This document shows positions 26,196-34,832 of a DNA stretch of 64,000 nucleotides, in pieces. This DNA comes from an uncultured Pelagibacteraceae bacterium (lineage in GTDB: Bacteria; Pseudomonadota; Alphaproteobacteria; Pelagibacterales; Pelagibacteraceae). Position 1 is the stretch's first letter. Each line of letters opens with the position of its first letter. The stretch covers positions 1 through 64,000 of the forward strand of contig CACBYC010000003.1 in the NCBI GenBank assembly GCA_902543405.1, given 5' to 3'. Position numbers and translations under genes: made by a program. The notes below the pieces were generated by a model, which was not told where the DNA came from, made no database searches, and saw only the letters and a list, made by a program, of their open reading frames with translations.

Positions 26196-26879
26196 TTAAT
26201 TTTTCTTATATTTTTGCCACAAGTCTGGTCTTCGGTCGCGTGTTATAGCCTCAGATTGAGATAAACGCCAGTCTTTAATTTTGGCATGATCACCTGAAAT
26301 TAGCACATTTGGGACCTTTTTTTCCTCCCAAACTTGAGGTTTTGTGAATTGCGGATATTCAAGAAGGCCATTCTCAAAACTCTCATCTCTTGAGGAATTA
26401 ATATTACCTAGAATTCCTGGAATAAATCTTAGAATAGAATCTGTTACAACAAATGCAGCAACTTCACCCCCTGATAATATAAAGTCACCAATGCTAATCT
26501 CTTCAATATCCCTACTTTCTAGTATTCTTTCATCTACTCCTTCGAAATGACCACAAATTAAATTGATTGTTTTTTCATTTGAAAACTCTCTTGCAAGTTT
26601 AGAATTAAAAACTTTTCCTCTTGGACTTAAATAAAGGATTTTTTCTTTAGTCTTGATATTTGCATCTAATGAATTTGCCAAAACATCTGCTTTCATAATC
26701 ATTCCATTTCCGCCACCATAAGGAGTGTCGTCAACAGTTTTATGTTTATCTAATGCATAATCTCTTATGTTTACTGTTTCTAAATCCCATTCTTTTCCTT
26801 TTGACTTTCCAAAAAGACCTTTACTCAAATAACCTGGAAAATATTCAGGATACAACGTAAATACTCTAGACAAAAACAT
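26196..26879 (-). CDS. trmD: tRNA (guanine-N1)-methyltransferase (true start at [18 protein letters not shown]; supplied ORF is over-extended)
   Basis: [31 protein letters not shown] at 26877-26879 is 4 nt beyond the rpsP stop. Confidence 0.94.
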   Translation of the reverse strand: MFLSRVFTLYPEYFPGYLSKGLFGKSKGKEWDLETVNIRDYALDKHKTVDDTPYGGGNGMIMKADVLANSLDANIKTKEKILYLSPRGKVFNSKLAREFSNEKTINLICGHFEGVDERILESRDIEEISIGDFILSGGEVAAFVVTDSILRFIPGILGNINSSRDESFENGLLEYPQFTKPQVWEEKKVPNVLISGDHAKIKDWRLSQSEAITRDRRPDLWQKYKKN

Positions 26880-26883
26880 TTTT

Positions 26884-27327
26884 CTATTTAGCTTCTTCTT
26901 TTGGAGCTTCTGTTTTAGCTTCTTCTTTTGGTGCCTCTGCTTTTGGCTCTTCTGTTTTAGCTTCTTCCTTTGGAGCTTCTGTTTTAGGAGCATCTGCTTT
27001 AGCTTCGCCACCCTCATCAGTTTTCTTTCTATCTTTTTTTGGAATTGCTTTTTGAGGATTATTACCTTTTGCTGGCATAGGCATAATCTCATTTTCCCCT
27101 AATAATCTTGCAACTCTAGTTGTTGGTTGTGCTCCTTGACCCAGCCAATACTTAACTCTCTCAACATCTAATCCCATTCTTTCTTTTTTTTCTTTTGGAA
27201 TTAGAGGATTAAAAAAACCTAGTTTTTCTATAAACCTTCCATCTCTTGGAAATCTGCTATCAGCAACCACTATCTTATATACTGGTCTCTTCTTAGTTCC
27301 CCCCATTGATAAACGCATCTTTAACAT
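26884..27327 (-). CDS. rpsP: 30S ribosomal protein S16 with low-complexity Lys/Glu/Ala/Pro-rich C-terminal tail
   Basis: [41 protein letters not shown] core; tail of [22 protein letters not shown] repeats. Confidence 0.95.
   Translation of the reverse strand: MLKMRLSMGGTKKRPVYKIVVADSRFPRDGRFIEKLGFFNPLIPKEKKERMGLDVERVKYWLGQGAQPTTRVARLLGENEIMPMPAKGNNPQKAIPKKDRKKTDEGGEAKADAPKTEAPKEEAKTEEPKAEAPKEEAKTEAPKEEAK
26886..27003 (-). repeat. Imperfect repeats encoding the KTEAPKEEA-type S16 tail
   Basis: Recurrent ttagcttcttc(t/c)tttggagcttctg units, read directly. Confidence 0.8.
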
Positions 27328-27339
27328 TTGTTCTCCTAT

Positions 27340-28698
27340 TTATTTTAATTGATTAAAAAGTTCTGGTGGTATCCCTTTATCCATCATCCCTTTTGTATTT
27401 CCTTTAGACATTTTTTTCATCATTTCTGACATCATCTTAAATTGCTTAAGCAATTTATTGATAGTGGCAACGTCTGTTCCTGAGCCATTAGCAATTCTTT
27501 TTTTTCTAGAACCATCTATAATCTTAGGGTTTTCACGCTCTTTTTTAGTCATAGATAATATTACCGCCTCGTTTTGAGTAATTATTTTTTCATCCACTCC
27601 AGCTTGATCCATTTGAGATTTAACTTTTGAAACACCAGGCAAAAAAGACATTATACCTTCAATACCACCCATTTTTTTCATTTGTCTTAGCTGAGTAAGA
27701 TAATCCTCTAACGAGAACTGACCTTTTTTTAATTTTTCCTCTGTTTTTTTTAATTTTTCTTCATCTAGATCTTCTGCAGCCTTTTCAACAAGGGAAACAA
27801 TATCTCCCATACCTAAAATTCTATTGGCAATTCTGTCTGGGTGAAAAACTTCAAAATTTTCTATCTTTTCACCAACTCCTAAAAATTTAATTGGAACATC
27901 TGCAACATATTTCATACTTAATGCTGCTCCACCTCTTCCATCGCCATCTGATCTTGTAAGAATAATACCTGTCAGATTAACAGTACTTTTAAATTCTTTA
28001 GCAACATTAGCTGCTACTTGGCCAGTCAAAGAATCTGCAACAAGAATTGTTTCTGAAGGATTTATAATACTTTCAATTTGTTTAATCTCACTCATCATTT
28101 GTAAATCAATCTGAGTTCTTCCGGCTGTATCAAATAGAATTACATCTGCTCCATTAAGATTAGCAGCACTAATCGCTCTTCTACAAATATCTGCAGGAAG
28201 TTGATCTTTGATGACTGGAAGCGTTATTATATTATTTTGCTCACCCAAAAGTCTTAGTTGCTCTTGTGCAGCAGGTCTGTAAACGTCTAGACTAGCCATC
28301 ATAACTTTTTTCTTTTTGTTAGCCTCTAAAAATCTTGCTAACTTAGCTGTAGTTGTAGTTTTTCCAGAACCCTGTAACCCAACTAACATCACTGGAACAG
28401 GAGGTACTGCATTTAATTCAATATCAGAATTTTTATCCCCTAAGAAAGAAATTAACTCATCGTTAACAACTTTAACTACCATCTGTCCTGGTGAAGTAGA
28501 CCTAATGATCTCTTGACCAAGAGCTTTGGGTTTCACTCTATTTATAAATTCTTTTACAACTTCTAAAGATACATCCGCTTCTAAAAGAGCAAGCCTAATC
28601 TCTCTTAAACCCTCATCTACTTGCTTTTCATCAAGCGAAGGCGCCTTTTTTAAAGAAGAAAATATTTCTTCAAATTTATTTGTTAAATTTTCAAACAT
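27340..28698 (-). CDS. ffh: Signal recognition particle protein Ffh (SRP54); start likely MFENLTNKFEEIF at 28698
   Basis: GLQGSGKTTTTAKLA, DTAGRTQIDLQMM, Met-rich M domain (MKKMGGIEGIMSFLPG, MMSEMMKKMSKG). Confidence 0.96.
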   Translation of the reverse strand: MFENLTNKFEEIFSSLKKAPSLDEKQVDEGLREIRLALLEADVSLEVVKEFINRVKPKALGQEIIRSTSPGQMVVKVVNDELISFLGDKNSDIELNAVPPVPVMLVGLQGSGKTTTTAKLARFLEANKKKKVMMASLDVYRPAAQEQLRLLGEQNNIITLPVIKDQLPADICRRAISAANLNGADVILFDTAGRTQIDLQMMSEIKQIESIINPSETILVADSLTGQVAANVAKEFKSTVNLTGIILTRSDGDGRGGAALSMKYVADVPIKFLGVGEKIENFEVFHPDRIANRILGMGDIVSLVEKAAEDLDEEKLKKTEEKLKKGQFSLEDYLTQLRQMKKMGGIEGIMSFLPGVSKVKSQMDQAGVDEKIITQNEAVILSMTKKERENPKIIDGSRKKRIANGSGTDVATINKLLKQFKMMSEMMKKMSKGNTKGMMDKGIPPELFNQLK

Positions 28699-28714
28699 AA
28701 TCACATCCAGCAAG

Positions 28715-28807
28715 TATCGCACCAGTGGGCGAACTCTCGCTGACTGGTGTCGATCTCTTTGTTACCAAAGACACCGCAAATTGCTGTATTTTGCGGAAAC
28801 GGCGATA
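28715..28807 (-). ncRNA. Structured leader RNA upstream of ffh (candidate cis-regulatory element)
   Basis: Minus strand: closing stem TATCGC/GCGATA (28802-28807 / 28715-28720) encloses hairpin CCGCAAA-ATACAGCAA-TTTGCGG (28774-28796), hairpin TCTTTG-GTAA-CAAAGA (28756-28771), and ACCAGT/ACTGGT (28721-28726 / 28743-28748) with inner GCGA-GAGT-TCGC (28729-28740). Higher GC than surroundings, and 17 nt before the ffh ATG. Confidence 0.82.
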
Positions 28808-28858
28808 AACTATAATAGAGGTTCAAAATGTCAATAAATAAGTTAAATACTGAAGTAT

Positions 28859-29683
28859 ATGGAATTTAAAGCTTTTAAAATGGATGGTCTTGGAAATGAT
28901 TTTGTAATTATTGATAATAGGTCAAATAATGTGGAATTAAACAAGGATCAAATTATTAAAATTTGCGATCGAAACTTTATTGGTTGTGACCAACTAGTCT
29001 ATATTAACAACAGTGATAATGCTGATGCTGATCTAGAGTTTTATAATTCTGATGGTTCGGCAGCTGACGCATGTGGAAACGGTACAAGATGTGTAGCCTT
29101 TTTATTATCAAAAGAAAAAAATACAAAAAATATAAGCGTTCAAGTAGCATCCAAACAGTTGAATTCAAAGTTACTTGATGATGGTCAAGTTGAAACAATA
29201 ATCGGTGTACCAAAAACTAATTGGAATGAAATTCCTTTATCTAAAAAACTAAACACTAAAAATTTAGGAATTATTATAGAAGATAACAATAACCAAGCAG
29301 TGAGTGGCGGTATAGCTATTAACGTAGGTAATCCTCATGCTATTTTTTTTGTAAATGATATAGAAAATTTCAATTTAGAAAAAATTGGACCTGAGATTGA
29401 AAATCATGAATTTTTTCCGGAAAAATGTAATTTCACCCTTGCTCAAAAATTAAATGAAAATCATTATAAAATTAAAGTTTGGGAAAGAGGTGCAGGTTTA
29501 ACAAAAGCATGTGGAACTGCTGCGTGCGCAACAGCAGTGGCTGCAAATTTAGAAAAATTAGAAAATTCTAGAACTGAAATTGAATTCAGTTTAGGAAAAT
29601 TAATAATTTCTATTGATGAAAGTCAACAAATTCATATGAAAGGACCTGTATCTAGTATCAGAGAAATAGATATAAATATCTAA
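28859..29683 (+). CDS. dapF: Diaminopimelate epimerase
   Basis: 274 aa; MDGLGNDFVIIDNR, NSDGSAADACGNGTRCVA, ERGAGLTKACGTAACA. Confidence 0.96.
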   Translation: MEFKAFKMDGLGNDFVIIDNRSNNVELNKDQIIKICDRNFIGCDQLVYINNSDNADADLEFYNSDGSAADACGNGTRCVAFLLSKEKNTKNISVQVASKQLNSKLLDDGQVETIIGVPKTNWNEIPLSKKLNTKNLGIIIEDNNNQAVSGGIAINVGNPHAIFFVNDIENFNLEKIGPEIENHEFFPEKCNFTLAQKLNENHYKIKVWERGAGLTKACGTAACATAVAANLEKLENSRTEIEFSLGKLIISIDESQQIHMKGPVSSIREIDINI

Positions 29684-30600
29684 TGGGTATTTTCGAAAAG
29701 TTTAAATTAGGTTTTAAAAAAAGTGCTGATAATATTTCCTCAGGGCTTAGAGATATAATAGTAAAAAAGGAAATTGATGATGAAACATTAAACAAAATAG
29801 AGGAATTTTTGATTAGTTCTGATGTTGGCATTGACGCTTCAGCTGAAATAAAAAATATTATCTCTCAGAAAAAAATTGATCCTAAAAAAAATGCGGTTGA
29901 GGAAATAAATGCTATTTTAAAAGAATATATTTTAGAGTTAATGGTACCCTTAGAAAGAAAAGATTTTTTTGAAAATAAAGAAAATTTAAACGTAACATTA
30001 ATTTCTGGTGTAAATGGGGTAGGTAAGACGACCACTATCGGTAAAATTGGTAAAATATTTAAAGATAACGGCTCAGAAGTAATATTTTCTGCTTGTGATA
30101 CCTTTAGGGCAGCAGCAATAGAGCAATTAGAGTCTTGGTCTGATAAGATTGGAGCGTCAATTATCAAATCAAATCCAGGGTCTGACCCTGCTTCAGTAGC
30201 TTACAAAGCGATAGAACATGCAAAAAACAACAATATTAAACGGGTACTAATTGATACCGCTGGCAGATTGCAAAATAAGAAAAATTTAATGGATGAATTC
30301 AAAAAAATTGCAAATGTTATAAAAAAAACAGATGAAAGTGCACCTCATGATGTTGTTTTAGTTCTAGATGCAACCTCCGGGCAAAATATAATAAATCAAC
30401 TTGAAGAATTTGATAAAATTATAAAAATTACCGGTTTAATTATGACAAAACTTGATGGGACAGCAAAAGGAGGAGTACTAATTGCAATTTCAAAAAAATA
30501 TAAGGTTCCAATTTTAGGCCTTGGACTTGGAGAAAAAGAAGACGATTTACAAATTTTCAATGCTGAACAATTTGCAGATGCATTTACTCAATTTAATTAA
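29683..30600 (+). CDS. ftsY: SRP receptor FtsY (short N-terminal region)
   Basis: 305 aa; GVNGVGKTTTIGKI, DTFRAAAIEQLESW, DTAGRLQNKKNLMDE, TKLDGTAKGG. Confidence 0.96.
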   Translation: MGIFEKFKLGFKKSADNISSGLRDIIVKKEIDDETLNKIEEFLISSDVGIDASAEIKNIISQKKIDPKKNAVEEINAILKEYILELMVPLERKDFFENKENLNVTLISGVNGVGKTTTIGKIGKIFKDNGSEVIFSACDTFRAAAIEQLESWSDKIGASIIKSNPGSDPASVAYKAIEHAKNNNIKRVLIDTAGRLQNKKNLMDEFKKIANVIKKTDESAPHDVVLVLDATSGQNIINQLEEFDKIIKITGLIMTKLDGTAKGGVLIAISKKYKVPILGLGLGEKEDDLQIFNAEQFADAFTQFN

Positions 30601-31153
30601 TTAGATTTTTAGAAATTAAAGGTTTTTCAATAGAACATTCAAAATTATTCTTATTTGTTTCATATCCACAAACTTTTGCATAACTTGAAATAATGAAATT
30701 TAGTTTCCCGTCATTCTCAAAATTTTTTAATTTTTTAGACTGAATATTATATTCTAGATTTTGATGAAAATTTTTTTTACCACTTACTAAAATTAAAGTA
30801 TTATTATCTTTCATTAAATAATATGCAAAGTCCTCAGGAAAAACTGGATAGGTATAATTTTTTACAAGTTTTTTAACTTTTTTAGGAAACCATTCATATG
30901 TTAGTAAAGGGAGATCCTCTTTTGAATTATGATTATAAATATATAGATCTTGTGGGTAATCATTAATATAGTTTGCATCTTCTCCTCTTGCCAAAATGGC
31001 TTTGTCTCTTGTTTTAAAATATAAGGTAAATTGACTATTATATGATTTCATTTTACCAACATAAAAATATTTATTTCTATTTTCGTTAATAATTTCAGCG
31101 TAAGAAAAATTTGAAAAAAAAATTACAATTAATATAGTTAAGACTCTTTTCAT
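30593..31153 (-). CDS. Hypothetical exported protein
   Basis: 186 aa, N-terminal signal peptide-like MKRVLTILIVIFFSNFSYA; no family recognised. Confidence 0.65.
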   Translation of the reverse strand: MKRVLTILIVIFFSNFSYAEIINENRNKYFYVGKMKSYNSQFTLYFKTRDKAILARGEDANYINDYPQDLYIYNHNSKEDLPLLTYEWFPKKVKKLVKNYTYPVFPEDFAYYLMKDNNTLILVSGKKNFHQNLEYNIQSKKLKNFENDGKLNFIISSYAKVCGYETNKNNFECSIEKPLISKNLIN

Positions 31154-31202
31154 ATATGACCTTAAAAATATAAAGTTGCTAAATATTTGTTTGAATTGTG
31201 TC

Positions 31203-32012
31203 TTAATTTAATTCTGTTATAAATAACTCAATTGAGTTTATGAGATTTTCATTAAAATCCATCATGTGATCATCATTTTCAACAAAAAAACTTGATTTTT
31301 TTCCATTAAATTTATCAAAAATTTCTTTTCCCATTTTAAATGGTACAATTTTATCTTTCATGCCATGCATTACAAGAATTGGAGCAGTATTCTTATTCAA
31401 TTTACTAATCGAATTGTATTTATCTTTTAACAAATATTTGACTGGCAAATATGGATAATAACTTTTTGCTAGTGTTTCCATAGATGTGAATGGTGACTCT
31501 AATATCACACCACTAAAAGAATAATCTTGGGCTAGGTTTAATGCAATGGCTGTACCCAACGACTCCCCATATAAAATAATATTTTTATCTTCAATTTCCT
31601 TAGAATTTAGCCATTTCTTTGCTGCTAAGGCATCATCATAAAGGCCAATTTCTGTGGGTTTTCCATCATTTCCACTAAATCCTCTGTAGGCAAATATCAA
31701 ATAATTAACATTCATTTTTGAGAATTCATTTAACTTATAAATACGATTATCAAGTTTGCCAGCATTGCCATGAAAAAGTAATAAAGTCTTATAATTTTCG
31801 TTCTTCTGAAAGTGCCATCCGACCAAACTACTTTCAGAGTTAATAATTACCTTTTCAATTTTGTGATTTAAAGGCCCTTCGTCTAAATAATTATTTTCTC
31901 CTGGATGGTAAAGAAGATTTCTTTGATAAAAAAAAATAAAAACACAAATAAACATATAAATTATTAATATTAACAATAATATATTTATTAGTGACATTTT
32001 TTTATTAATCAT
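31203..32012 (-). CDS. Alpha/beta hydrolase (BEM46/ABHD-like), membrane-anchored
   Basis: 269 aa; N-terminal TM, LLFHGNAGKLDNR, YGESLGTAIAL nucleophile elbow, MHGMKDKIVP. Confidence 0.85.
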   Translation of the reverse strand: MINKKMSLINILLLILIIYMFICVFIFFYQRNLLYHPGENNYLDEGPLNHKIEKVIINSESSLVGWHFQKNENYKTLLLFHGNAGKLDNRIYKLNEFSKMNVNYLIFAYRGFSGNDGKPTEIGLYDDALAAKKWLNSKEIEDKNIILYGESLGTAIALNLAQDYSFSGVILESPFTSMETLAKSYYPYLPVKYLLKDKYNSISKLNKNTAPILVMHGMKDKIVPFKMGKEIFDKFNGKKSSFFVENDDHMMDFNENLINSIELFITELN

Positions 32013-33216
32013 TATTTCTGTTTAGATAAATGAAAAAAATATAACTTAGTATACAAAGAATCAAAAAAATTGAAAAAGAAATTCTGTAACTACTTACAAT
32101 ATCAAATCCTTTAGAATTAAATAAGTCTATAAATAATCCAATACCCCATTGCATAAAGAATGTTCCTGAATGAATAAATACATTATATGAAGTAAGTGAC
32201 TTGCCTGCTAAATTTTGTGAAAAGTTTAAAGCTATTGCTGGTTGAGTTAGAGAAATTACAATTGAAGTCATAGTGTATATTGCAAATAAAAAAGCTCCAG
32301 CTTTAGGACCAAAAAAGATTATTAGAAAAAAAACAAAGTAACTTATTGGGAGTCCAAATTTAATAAGTTTAACACTACTTATTCCATAATCAGAGAGTTT
32401 GGGGAGAATATATCCCCATAAAAAGTATGATGCTAACATAGTTACATTGATCCAAAACAAGCCTGTAGCACTTTGAAATGGAGAATAACCTGTAATATTT
32501 AGCATCCAAGGACCGGCCCAAAGCGTTTGGATTGCCTGTATACCACCATAATTAATAAATGCTAATGGTACCATACTGATAAAAAACTTATTCCTCCAAA
32601 TTTGTGCTAAACCTTTTTTTTCTTCATCAACTGTGAAGTTTTCTTTCTGTTCCCAATTAGGAGTGAATAAGAAAATTAAAATAATACTTATTAAAATAAG
32701 TATAGCTATTAAAATGAAAATCCATCTCCATCCTATGTATGGTAATAAAATCTGTACAGGTAAAGTAGATGACACAAAACCTATATTTGCTACCATTAAC
32801 ATCCATGAATTAGCTCGCTGTTGATATTTTTCAGCAAACCAAACTCTGTATCCTGTTAAAGGTCCCATCATACAAGCACTCACGCCGATCCCAATAAATA
32901 TTCTTGAAATAAGTAACCCAGAGAAACTTTTTGCTAACGCAAATGATATGGTTCCTACCAATGCAATCATTAAAAAATACCCAACAACTTTTTTTGGTCC
33001 AAATTTATCAAGTAGTAGTCCTATTGGGACTTGCATAATTGAAAAGCCAATAAAATAGCCTCCTGCTAACAGTCCTAAATTCCCTGCAGTTAAATCGAAT
33101 TCATATGTCAGGACCGGCGTTAATGTTGCAGTAATAGACCTAACAAGATTTGACAATAAAAAACCAAAGGCAAAAATACAGAATATGATAATGCTTTTAT
33201 TTACTTTAGTAATCAT
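32005..33216 (-). CDS. MFS transporter
   Basis: 403 aa, ~12 TM, MQVPIGLLLDKFGPKKV motif between TM2 and TM3. Confidence 0.9.
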   Translation of the reverse strand: MITKVNKSIIIFCIFAFGFLLSNLVRSITATLTPVLTYEFDLTAGNLGLLAGGYFIGFSIMQVPIGLLLDKFGPKKVVGYFLMIALVGTISFALAKSFSGLLISRIFIGIGVSACMMGPLTGYRVWFAEKYQQRANSWMLMVANIGFVSSTLPVQILLPYIGWRWIFILIAILILISIILIFLFTPNWEQKENFTVDEEKKGLAQIWRNKFFISMVPLAFINYGGIQAIQTLWAGPWMLNITGYSPFQSATGLFWINVTMLASYFLWGYILPKLSDYGISSVKLIKFGLPISYFVFFLIIFFGPKAGAFLFAIYTMTSIVISLTQPAIALNFSQNLAGKSLTSYNVFIHSGTFFMQWGIGLFIDLFNSKGFDIVSSYRISFSIFLILCILSYIFFIYLNRNND

Positions 33217-33245
33217 TTATAAATTTTTGAGATTTAATCTGTACT

Positions 33246-34829
33246 ATGAATAATCAATCAACAAAAGATAAAGATGCACGCTCATCAAATGCTATGGCTG
33301 CAACTTCTCATCCATTAGCGACCGAAGAGGCCTTAAAAATACTAAAAATGGGTGGAAATGCAGTAGATGCTTCTATAGCAGCTTCAATTGTTTTATCTGT
33401 AGTTGAGCCTAATGCAACAAGTATTGGTGGAGACTGTTTTGCAATTGTCAAAATGAATAATAAGGATGCAGTATCTTTTAATGGATCTGGTTTAGCTCCA
33501 GAGAAATTGAGTTATGATTTTTTTAAGGAAAAAAATTTAGATAAAATTGGTTTAACAAGTCCACATTCGGTCACGATTCCTGGTGCAGTTCATGCTTGGG
33601 AAACTATTCATAAAGAATTTGGTAAATTAGAATTTGAACAATTATTTTCAGGCGCAATTGATATCGCAAAAAATGGTCACAAAATTTCTAAAGTAGTGTC
33701 AAATGCATGGCATAATAGTTTAAATAAAATTAATGGTAATGAAAATTCTAAAAAAATTTTTTTGAAAGATGGCCGTACTTTTAAAGAAAATGAATTAATG
33801 AAAAATATTGCGCTAGGAGAAACGCTAGAGGCAATTAGTAAAAAAGGAAGTAAAGAATTTTATGAGGGTGAAACCGCAAAAGACATCATTGAAAGTTTAA
33901 ATGAATTAGGGGGCGTACATACTTTTGAAGATTTTTCTAAACAGAACACAATTAGATCAGAAACGATAAAATCTAGTTACAAGGGTGATTTTATTCATCA
34001 ATGTCCTCCAAATGGTCCAGGCGTAACTGTTTTGATTATGATGAAATTGTTAGAAAAACTAGATATTCAAAACTATAAATTCAACAGCACTGAAAGATTT
34101 CATCTTGAAGCAGAAGTTACAAAACAAGCTTATAAAGTTAAAGAAACAAGTTTAGGCGATCCAAGTTTTGTAAATTTTGATTTAGATGACATTTTAAGTG
34201 ATAAGAATATTGAGGATATTTTTAATAAAATTAATCTAAATTCATGTAGTGATGTTGGTGACTTAAATATTCCAGCTCACCCAGAAACAATTTATCTAAC
34301 GGTTGTAGATAAAGACTTAAACAGCGTATCCATAATAAATTCAGTTTGTTATGTATTTGGATCAGGTATCACAACAAACAAAAGTGGAATACTTTTACAT
34401 AATAGAGGTACAAATTTCAGAGTAGAGCATGGACATCCAAACTGCATTGAGGGCTTAAAAAGGCCATTGCACACTATTATTCCCGGTATGGTTATTGACA
34501 AAGATAACAACGTATCTTTGAGTTACGGAGTGATGGGAGGACAATATCAGCCAGTAGGGCAGGTGCATGTTTTAAATAATATGATTGATTATGGCATGGG
34601 ACCTCAAGAAGCTTTAAGTTTTCCAAGAGCCTTTCATTTTAATAATATTTATAAGCTTGAAAAATCAGTTGATAATCAAATTTTTAACGAATTGAGAGAA
34701 ATCGGTCATAATGTTGAGTATATTGATGGCACTCATGGTGGAGGTCAAGCTATTAAAATAAATCGTACAGAAGGAGATCTCTTAGGAGGATCTGATCCTA
34801 GAAAAGACGGTTACGCAAAAGGGTACTAA
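33246..34829 (+). CDS. Gamma-glutamyltranspeptidase family Ntn-hydrolase, no signal peptide
   Basis: 527 aa; GGNAVDASIAASIVLSVVEPNATSIGGDCFAI, HPETIYLTVVDKDLNSVSI, SYGVMGGQYQPVGQVHVL. Confidence 0.87.
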   Translation: MNNQSTKDKDARSSNAMAATSHPLATEEALKILKMGGNAVDASIAASIVLSVVEPNATSIGGDCFAIVKMNNKDAVSFNGSGLAPEKLSYDFFKEKNLDKIGLTSPHSVTIPGAVHAWETIHKEFGKLEFEQLFSGAIDIAKNGHKISKVVSNAWHNSLNKINGNENSKKIFLKDGRTFKENELMKNIALGETLEAISKKGSKEFYEGETAKDIIESLNELGGVHTFEDFSKQNTIRSETIKSSYKGDFIHQCPPNGPGVTVLIMMKLLEKLDIQNYKFNSTERFHLEAEVTKQAYKVKETSLGDPSFVNFDLDDILSDKNIEDIFNKINLNSCSDVGDLNIPAHPETIYLTVVDKDLNSVSIINSVCYVFGSGITTNKSGILLHNRGTNFRVEHGHPNCIEGLKRPLHTIIPGMVIDKDNNVSLSYGVMGGQYQPVGQVHVLNNMIDYGMGPQEALSFPRAFHFNNIYKLEKSVDNQIFNELREIGHNVEYIDGTHGGGQAIKINRTEGDLLGGSDPRKDGYAKGY

Positions 34830-34832
34830 ATA

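Noticed and set aside
26880-27092. N-terminal 71-aa K/Q-rich extension of the supplied trmD ORF
   Set aside because: It is the rpsP repetitive tail read in another frame; a normal TrmD start ([18 protein letters not shown]) lies at 26879, outside rpsP.
28698-28722. Upstream ATG for ffh (MRYLLDVI...)
   Set aside because: It would lie within the structured leader; the canonical start MFENLTNKF has an SD-like GGA upstream.
28715-28807. Possibility that the ffh-leader RNA is the SRP RNA (ffs) itself
   Set aside because: Lacks the conserved SRP core (GGTCAGG...GGAAGGAAGCAGCC type sequence); a cis-regulatory leader fits better.
28526-28837. 103-aa plus-strand ORF over the ffh 5' end and leader
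   Set aside because: Antisense to ffh and to the structured leader; no recognisable protein features.
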